From Streptosporangiaceae bacterium (GTDB lineage: Bacteria > Actinomycetota > Actinomycetes > Streptosporangiales > Streptosporangiaceae), in NCBI GenBank assembly GCA_025934635.1, contig JAICWX010000081.1, positions 1 to 28,870 on the forward strand: 28,870 nt of DNA. The letters run 5' to 3'. Shown in pieces: positions 24,000 through 28,870 of this stretch (positions are counted from its first letter, which is position 1; each line of letters begins with the position of its first letter). A model generated the notes under the pieces. It ran no database searches. It saw nothing but the letters and a program-made list of their open reading frames with translations, and was not told the DNA's origin. A program made the position numbers and the translations under genes.

Positions 24000-25499
24000 G
24001 TGGCGCAACCCCGAGGCCCATTGCCCGCAGAACCAGTGCCGACCAAACCGGCGCCGACACGACCGGTGCTCGTAGAACCGCTGTCCGCTGAACCCCTGCC
24101 GCCCAGCGACGCGGACTTGATCGCGGCGAGCCGGAGCGGTGACGCCGCGGCGTACGACACCTTGTACCGGCGGCACGCCGCCGCCGCCCGCAACCTGGCC
24201 CGGCAGCTCGTGCGCGGGCAGGCCGAGGCGGACGACGTGGTGGCGGAGACCTTTGCCAAGATCTTGGACCTGCTGCGCCGCGGCGGCGGCCCGGAGGGCG
24301 CGTTCCGGCCCTACCTGCTGACCGCCGTCCGGCGGGCCGCCTACGACCGGCACCGCGCTGAGCGCAGGCAGCTCGTCACGGACCAGATGGAAGCGTTCGA
24401 CCCGGGTGTCCCGTTTGCCGATCCAGCGGTCGCGGACCTGGAGCGGACCATGATTGCCCGCGCCTTCGCCTCGCTGCCGCAGCGATGGCAGGCCGTGCTC
24501 TGGCACACCGAGATCGAGGGCGCCCGGCCGGCCGAGGTCGCCACGCTGCTCGGGCTGACCGCGAACGGCGTTGCCGCCCTGGCCTACCGGGCCCGTGAGG
24601 GGCTGCGTCAGGCCTACCTGCAGATGCACCTGTCCGGGGCGGCCCGCGCGGAATGCCGTCCGGTCGCCGCCAAGCTCGGCGCGTACGTGCGGGGCGGCCT
24701 GGCCAAGCGGGACGCGGCGATGGTGGCCAGGCACCTGGACCAGTGCGCCGACTGCCGGCGGATCTTCGCCGAGCTCGGCGACGTGAACGTGGCGCTCAAG
24801 GCCATCGTGGCCCCGGTCGTCCTCGGCCCGGCGGCGGCCGCTTACCTGGCTTCCGCGGCCGGCCGCGGTTCGGCGGCCGGCCGGGTCACGGCCCGGCTGG
24901 GCCGGGTCCGGCACGTGGCGAACGGGCAGCACGTGGCGGTCGTGGCCGCGTCCGTGGCCACCGTCGGCCTGGTCGCCGCGGCCGTGGCGCTCGGCGGGCA
25001 TCATGGTGCCGCCCCCGGTCCGGTCGCGGCGCACCGCGCCCCGCCCCCCGCCGCCGCGCCCGCGGCCGCCTCCGCGGGCAACTCGGACCCGGTACTGCCA
25101 GCCGACTCGCGCCCGCGGGCATCCCATCCGGCCGCCGCCGGGCCGGTGCCGCCCAGCGGGCCGAGCACGCTGAGCCAGCCCAGCGAGCTGCCGGCTCCGG
25201 CCCAGCTGCCGCCGCCGGTAAGGCCGTCCCGGCCCGCCCGTCGCCAGCCCGCCCCGCCGGCCCCGGCGAAGCCCTCCGCCCCGGCTGTCCCGCTCCCCGT
25301 TCCGCCGCCGGCCACGCCCGTCATCGCCGGGGCGCCCGCCCCCGACCCCCGGATCGTGACGCGGCTCGACCCGGCGGGCCCGCTGCCGCCGAGCGGCAGC
25401 GGCATCGTCGGGATCTCCGTGACGAATGCAGGCCCCGGGCTCCTGCAGGTGACCGCCAACGTCTCGCTGCTCGGGATCAACCTCACGCTGGGCTTGTGA
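24000..25499 (+). CDS. ECF sigma factor fused to zinc finger, membrane helix and Pro-rich tail
   Basis: Regulatory protein of 499 residues. Sigma region 2 lies at about 36-105 (DADLIAASRSGDAAAYDTLYRRH, AEADDVVAETFAKIL, FRPYLLTAVRRAAYD) and region 4 at about 148-205 (LERTMIARAFASLPQRWQAVL, GARPAEVATLLGLTANGVAAL). Then follows a zf-HC2-like zinc-binding segment with C219, H245, C249 and C252 (HLDQCADC), typical of anti-sigma factors, a transmembrane helix (about 312-332), a Pro/Ala-rich segment and a short hydrophobic C-terminal domain. Sigma and anti-sigma parts are thus in one membrane-tethered chain; release by proteolysis would be the simplest activation, but that is inference. The start is GTG at 24000, with AGGAC and GGTGAG upstream; in-frame TGA just before excludes a longer protein. 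Confidence 0.88.
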   Translation: MAQPRGPLPAEPVPTKPAPTRPVLVEPLSAEPLPPSDADLIAASRSGDAAAYDTLYRRHAAAARNLARQLVRGQAEADDVVAETFAKILDLLRRGGGPEGAFRPYLLTAVRRAAYDRHRAERRQLVTDQMEAFDPGVPFADPAVADLERTMIARAFASLPQRWQAVLWHTEIEGARPAEVATLLGLTANGVAALAYRAREGLRQAYLQMHLSGAARAECRPVAAKLGAYVRGGLAKRDAAMVARHLDQCADCRRIFAELGDVNVALKAIVAPVVLGPAAAAYLASAAGRGSAAGRVTARLGRVRHVANGQHVAVVAASVATVGLVAAAVALGGHHGAAPGPVAAHRAPPPAAAPAAASAGNSDPVLPADSRPRASHPAAAGPVPPSGPSTLSQPSELPAPAQLPPPVRPSRPARRQPAPPAPAKPSAPAVPLPVPPPATPVIAGAPAPDPRIVTRLDPAGPLPPSGSGIVGISVTNAGPGLLQVTANVSLLGINLTLGL

Positions 25500-25622
25500 T
25501 GGTGTCCGGCGGCGGGGGGCTTCAGTACCCACTGCATCCAGTAAGTACTGCGCTCCATGTGACCCTGGTTACCAGAGAGCGGGGGGTGGCCTATGGTCCT
25601 CCAGGCAGCAGGAATGCGCGGA

Positions 25623-25646
25623 AAGGCATCCCCGCAGGGGTTCCTT
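25623..25646 (+). terminator. Stem-loop between the sigma-factor and NYN genes
   Basis: AAGG (25623-25626) pairs with CCTT (25643-25646), and CCCC (25630-25633) with GGGG (25637-25640), around a GCA loop with small internal bulges. It lies 124 nt after the sigma-factor stop and ends before the NYN gene's ribosome site, so it could end the first transcript. There is no strong T-run. Confidence 0.45.
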
Positions 25647-25721
25647 CACTAGTCTTAGAGCCGTCGGGTCCATATCGGTGCCTAGAAGCTGGCGTTGCGC
25701 CGAGGAAAGGACGGTGGGGCT

Positions 25722-27485
25722 GTGGATCGCTGCGCGCTGTTCGTCGATGCTAGTTACGTACTCGCGGATGGTGCCATGGCTGTGCACGGAACCCGCCGGG
25801 GCGAATCGGTCTCCTGGGACTACGAGGGACTCCTGCAGTTGCTGTCCAGCCTGGCCCGGGAGCGTTCCGGCTTGCCGGTGCTCCGCTGCTACTGGTACGA
25901 GGCCACGGTCGACGGGCGCCGTACCGCCGAGCAGGACACGCTGGCCGACGTGCCGGGCATCAAGCTCCGCGTGGCCAAGATCCGGCCCGGCCGCCGCGAG
26001 GGCGTGGAGACCGAGATCCACCGCGACCTGACCACGCTGGCGCGCAACAGCGCCATCAGCGACGCGCTCGTCGTCAGCGCCGAGGAGGACCTGGCCCAGG
26101 TCATCGCCGATGTCCAGGATCTCGGCCTGCGGGTCACGCTGGTGCACATCGCGGTGGACGGGAACTGGACCATCTCCCGGTCGCTGCGCCAGGAGTCCGA
26201 CGACATCATCGAGATCAGCGGCGACCACCTGCGGCCCTACGTGGAGCTGATCGCCGGTGCCGAGCCCGCCCACGCCGACGAGGACGCCGAGCAGGCCGCG
26301 CGCCCGCTGTCCAACGGCCACTCGACCGCGGTCGCGGCGTCCTACCAGCCGATGCCGTCGTCCGGGAACCACGCGCCGCCCGCCATCTACACGGCGCCGG
26401 TCGTGGCCGAGTACCAGCGGCCCGCGCTGCAGCTGCCGCGGGCAGCCGCCCGGGAGCCGCGCGAGGGACGGGACGCCCGGGACGACCGGTCCCGCGACGA
26501 CCGGACCCGCGACGACCGGACCGCGCCGGCCGTCAACGGCGAGGCCCCGTCCGCGCCCCGCCCGGACCTCACCGCGCGCCAGGACATACCCGCCCGGCCG
26601 GACCTATCGCCGCGGCCGGACATCCCCGCGCGCCAGGATGCCTCGTCGCGCCAGGACATAACCGCCCGCCAGGACATGGCCTCCCGGCAGGAGATGGCCT
26701 CCCGCCAGGACATCCCGTCCCGGCAGGACATCCCGTCCCGCCAGGACATCCCGTCCCGCCAGGACATCCCGTCCCGCCAGGACATTGCGTCCCGCCAGGA
26801 GATCGCGCGCCAGGAGATCGCCTCCCGGCCGGACATCTATACCCCCCCGGTGGCCAGCCCGCGGAACCGGCCCGAGCGGCAGGACCGGCAGGAGCCGGCC
26901 CCGCAGGCCCCGGCCCCCCGGGGCCGCGCCGCCGAGGAGGTCGTCGGCTACTCGCCGCCGGGCCAGGGCACGTCCGGGGCCCAGGAAGTCGCGCCGGTTC
27001 CCGACGCCACCCAGCCCGCTCCCGCCCAGCTGCGCCGCCTGCCGTCCGCGCGCAACCCGGCCAGCCCGGGCCAGCCCGGCACGATGGGATCGACCGGCCA
27101 GCACAGCAGCCAGGGCAGCCAGGGGGTCCCGGTGCAGGGACAAGGTTCGCCCCGCAGCGCCCCTTACAGCGGGCCGCAGCCCGTGGCGAGCACGACGTCG
27201 CCGGGACAGGGTGGCTATGCCAACGGCGGGAACAACGGGGTCTCGCTCTCCGAGGCCGTGCAGGCGGCCCACGAGGAAGGCCAGGAGTTCGGTGGTTCGG
27301 TGGCCAGGGACGCTCCGGCCCTGTGGCTGGAGGCGGTGCTGGCCCGCAAGCCGCGGATGCCATCCGACCTCGAGGCCCGGCTGCTCCAGGGCTCCGCGCT
27401 GCCGATCGACTTCCTGCTGCACGACGAGGTCAGGCACGCGCTGCGCCGGGGGTTCTGGGATGCGCTCGAGCGCACCCGCCGGTAA
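25722..27485 (+). CDS. NYN (PIN-fold) domain protein with hexapeptide repeats
   Basis: Predicted RNase-fold protein of 587 residues. The N-terminal NYN/LabA-type domain (1 to about 180) has acidic residues where PIN-like nucleases place metal ligands: D9 in LFVDASYVL, E96/D102 in VETEIHRDL, D114 in AISDALVV, and SAEEDLAQVI (D123). A long disordered middle is rich in Arg, Pro, Asp and Gln and holds about 15 hexapeptides of the type SRQDIP. A compact C-terminal helical domain (about 505-587; LSEAVQAAHEEGQEFGGSV, RKPRMPSDLEARLLQGS) is followed by a basic end. The GTG at 25722 has AGGAAAGG about 10 nt upstream, better than a TTG nine codons earlier. RNA cleavage is plausible but unproven; the repeats might drive self-association. 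Confidence 0.87.
   Translation: MDRCALFVDASYVLADGAMAVHGTRRGESVSWDYEGLLQLLSSLARERSGLPVLRCYWYEATVDGRRTAEQDTLADVPGIKLRVAKIRPGRREGVETEIHRDLTTLARNSAISDALVVSAEEDLAQVIADVQDLGLRVTLVHIAVDGNWTISRSLRQESDDIIEISGDHLRPYVELIAGAEPAHADEDAEQAARPLSNGHSTAVAASYQPMPSSGNHAPPAIYTAPVVAEYQRPALQLPRAAAREPREGRDARDDRSRDDRTRDDRTAPAVNGEAPSAPRPDLTARQDIPARPDLSPRPDIPARQDASSRQDITARQDMASRQEMASRQDIPSRQDIPSRQDIPSRQDIPSRQDIASRQEIARQEIASRPDIYTPPVASPRNRPERQDRQEPAPQAPAPRGRAAEEVVGYSPPGQGTSGAQEVAPVPDATQPAPAQLRRLPSARNPASPGQPGTMGSTGQHSSQGSQGVPVQGQGSPRSAPYSGPQPVASTTSPGQGGYANGGNNGVSLSEAVQAAHEEGQEFGGSVARDAPALWLEAVLARKPRMPSDLEARLLQGSALPIDFLLHDEVRHALRRGFWDALERTRR
26574..26838 (+). repeat. 18-bp coding repeats (hexapeptide SRQDIP type)
   Basis: About fifteen 18-bp units encode [S/A]R[Q/P][D/E][I/M/L][P/A] in the middle of the NYN protein. 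Those from about 26700 to 26790 are nearly identical at the DNA level (for example TCCCGCCAGGACATCCCG), which indicates recent expansion. Confidence 0.85.
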
Positions 27486-27526
27486 TCGCGGTAAAAGGAA
27501 AGACGCCCGGATTGTCCACGGCACCG

Positions 27527-28114
27527 ATGGGTAGGGTGGACAGCGTGGTCGCGCTGTCCGGTGAGCTATTCGACGCCATCGAGATGAACGCTGCGCGCAC
27601 GGGCAACCACAAGCGGGCAGCGGTCCGGATGGGCCGGCTGGCCGCCCAGGCCACCGCGAGCCAGATGTCCCGCGCCGAGGCTCATATGCGGGCCGGCGAG
27701 CAGTGGCTGCTGGCCGACGACGCCGAGGCGGCGGTGGAGGAGTTCACGAAGGCGACCGCCGACGGCGGCCCCACCCTGGACGACCCGCGGGTCCCGCTGG
27801 CCCGCGCGATGTACACCCTCGGCCGGACCGAGGACGCCGACGGCCTGCTCCGCGAGCTGCGCGAGTCCGGCGGCCGTGACTCGGCGCGCACCTGCGACCT
27901 GGTGGCCGAGGTCCTCACCGAGCAGGGTGACCTGGAAGGCGCGCTCGACTGGACCACTGCCGGGGTTGCCGCCTGCCTGGCCGGCGATGACCGCGCCGAG
28001 CTGCAGTTGCTGCTCCGGCTGCGGTACCGGCTCCGGGTCGACCTGGGCCTGCCCGAGGACGACTACGACAAGATGCTGGACGACAGGAAGGCCGGCCCCG
28101 CCGCGGGATCCTGA
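27527..28114 (+). CDS. Small TPR-like helical repeat protein
   Basis: Predicted cytosolic all-helical protein of up to 195 residues. Segments AEAHMRAGEQWLLADDAEAAVEEFTKATADG and VPLARAMYTLGRTEDADGLLRELRESG, and LVAEVLTEQGDLEGALDWTTAGVAACL, have the paired-helix spacing of tetratricopeptide repeats, about three copies. Such folds bind other proteins; no enzyme motif is seen. The start is uncertain: ATG 27527, GTG 27536 or GTG 27545; the last has AGGGTGG 5 nt before it. Its TGA lies inside a hairpin shared with the convergent clpB. Neighbouring genes do not fix its function. Confidence 0.8.
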   Translation: MGRVDSVVALSGELFDAIEMNAARTGNHKRAAVRMGRLAAQATASQMSRAEAHMRAGEQWLLADDAEAAVEEFTKATADGGPTLDDPRVPLARAMYTLGRTEDADGLLRELRESGGRDSARTCDLVAEVLTEQGDLEGALDWTTAGVAACLAGDDRAELQLLLRLRYRLRVDLGLPEDDYDKMLDDRKAGPAAGS

Positions 28115-28123
28115 CGATCCCGC
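28103..28123. terminator. Hairpin between the TPR-like gene and clpB
   Basis: GCGGGATC (28103-28110) and GATCCCGC (28116-28123) form a perfect 8-bp stem with a 5-nt loop that contains the TPR-like gene's stop codon. It lies 28 nt past the clpB stop on the other strand, so it may end both converging transcripts. No T-run is present. Confidence 0.6.
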
Positions 28124-28150
28124 CGCGAAACCGGCCCCCGCGTACCAGAC

Positions 28151-28870
28151 CTAGCTAGCGACCCGCTCGGCCCGCTTGACGCTGAGCGCGTCCCGGCCCT
28201 CGTCCACGTCGACCAGCACCTCGTCACCGTCTACGATCTCGCCGCCGAGCAGCGCCCGGGCGAGCTGGTCGCCGACCGCCGCCTGGACCAGCCGGCGCAG
28301 CGGCCGCGCCCCGTACACCGGGTCGAAGCCGGTCAGCGACAGCCACTCCCGCGCCGCGGGCGTCACCGTCAGCGTCAGCCGGCGCCCGGCCAGCCGCTTG
28401 GCCAGGTGCTCGACCTGCAGGTCGACGATCTGGCTGAGCTCGCTGGTGGACAGCGCGTCGAAGACGATGATGTCGTCGAGCCGGTTCAGGAACTCGGGCT
28501 TGAAGGCCGACCGCACCGCCTTCAGCACCGCCTCCCGCTTGGCCGTCTCGTCACCGAACGCCGGGTCGGCGATGAACTGCGACCCCAGGTTGGAGGTCAG
28601 CACCAAGATGGTGTTCCTGAAGTCCACCGTGCGGCCCTGGCCGTCGGTCAGCCGCCCGTCGTCGAGCACCTGGAGCAGGACGTCGAACACCTCGGGGTGC
28701 GCCTTCTCCACCTCGTCGAGCAGCACGACGCAGTACGGACGTCGCCGCACGATCTCCGTCAGCTGGCCGCTCTCCTCGTAACCGATGTAACCGGGCGGCG
28801 CGCCGACCAGCCGGGCGACCGAGTGCCGCTCTGAGTACTCGCTCATGTCGATGCGCACCATCGCCCGCTC
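28151..28870 (-). CDS. clpB: ATP-dependent disaggregase ClpB, C-terminal part (start beyond right edge)
   Basis: Hsp100 chaperone that threads aggregated proteins with DnaK help; only the last 240 residues, from the second AAA+ module, are in the window. The frame is open to base 28870. Visible: [21 protein letters not shown], the pore-loop [14 protein letters not shown], Walker [34 protein letters not shown], arginine finger in FLNRLDD, and sensor 2 GARPLRR. There is no insert after SNLGS that would form the ClpP-docking loop of ClpA/ClpC, which supports ClpB. The end [20 protein letters not shown] is typical. The whole protein should be about 860 residues. Confidence 0.95.
   Translation of the reverse strand, partial: ERAMVRIDMSEYSERHSVARLVGAPPGYIGYEESGQLTEIVRRRPYCVVLLDEVEKAHPEVFDVLLQVLDDGRLTDGQGRTVDFRNTILVLTSNLGSQFIADPAFGDETAKREAVLKAVRSAFKPEFLNRLDDIIVFDALSTSELSQIVDLQVEHLAKRLAGRRLTLTVTPAAREWLSLTGFDPVYGARPLRRLVQAAVGDQLARALLGGEIVDGDEVLVDVDEGRDALSVKRAERVAS

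Overview
The window comes from a very GC-rich, Gram-positive filamentous-type actinomycete. The codons end almost always in G or C, GTG and TTG starts are frequent, and the block purA - DUF3151 gene - fba - dedA-like - pyrE is also clustered in mycobacteria and other Actinomycetota. The genus cannot be fixed from the sequence; an order such as Streptosporangiales or Catenulisporales is a guess.

Left part (1-5.5 kb): a KimA/APC-type permease runs off the left edge on the minus strand. It is divergent from a soluble PRC-barrel/MgtE-N/CBS protein. Then come a lipoprotein and the aminotransferase Pat. A small minus-strand gene facing pat is broken by a single-base frameshift.

5.5-8.7 kb: two adjacent minus-strand genes encode secreted low-complexity proteins. 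One has a tyrosine-rich head, a Gly-Thr run and nine 'NVPVS' repeats. The other is Ala/Thr/Ser/Val-rich with elastin-like IPGAG repeats and an LPDSG-TM-Arg tail that resembles a sortase signal. This is the most lineage-specific part of the window and the best candidate for an undescribed surface system.

8.8-11 kb: a degenerate-looking APH/kinase-fold protein and an atypical NAD-dependent epimerase. Between them lies the first copy of a dispersed palindromic repeat; the second, inverted copy is at about 22.1 kb.

11.2-19.2 kb, all minus strand: purA, purD, an LtrA-family membrane protein, purB, murA and an FHA protein, transcribed from right to left. purD/ltrA and ltrA/purB overlap by 4 nt, and murA starts 5 nt after purB. 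De novo purine synthesis is therefore tied to an uncharacterised membrane protein and to a cell-wall enzyme. A strong stem-loop with a T-run separates this unit from fba and the DUF3151 gene upstream.

19.3-23.9 kb: fba and the DUF3151 gene (minus), a DedA-family membrane protein with an elastin-like VPGSG tail (plus), a repeat-rich non-coding stretch, pyrE, and a degenerate GGDEF-like protein (both minus).

24-28.9 kb: an ECF sigma factor fused to a zinc finger, a transmembrane helix and a Pro-rich external tail; a NYN/PIN-fold putative RNase with hexapeptide repeats; a small helical repeat protein; and the C-terminal half of ClpB, which runs off the right edge. No rRNA, tRNA, CRISPR array, transposase or phage gene was seen.
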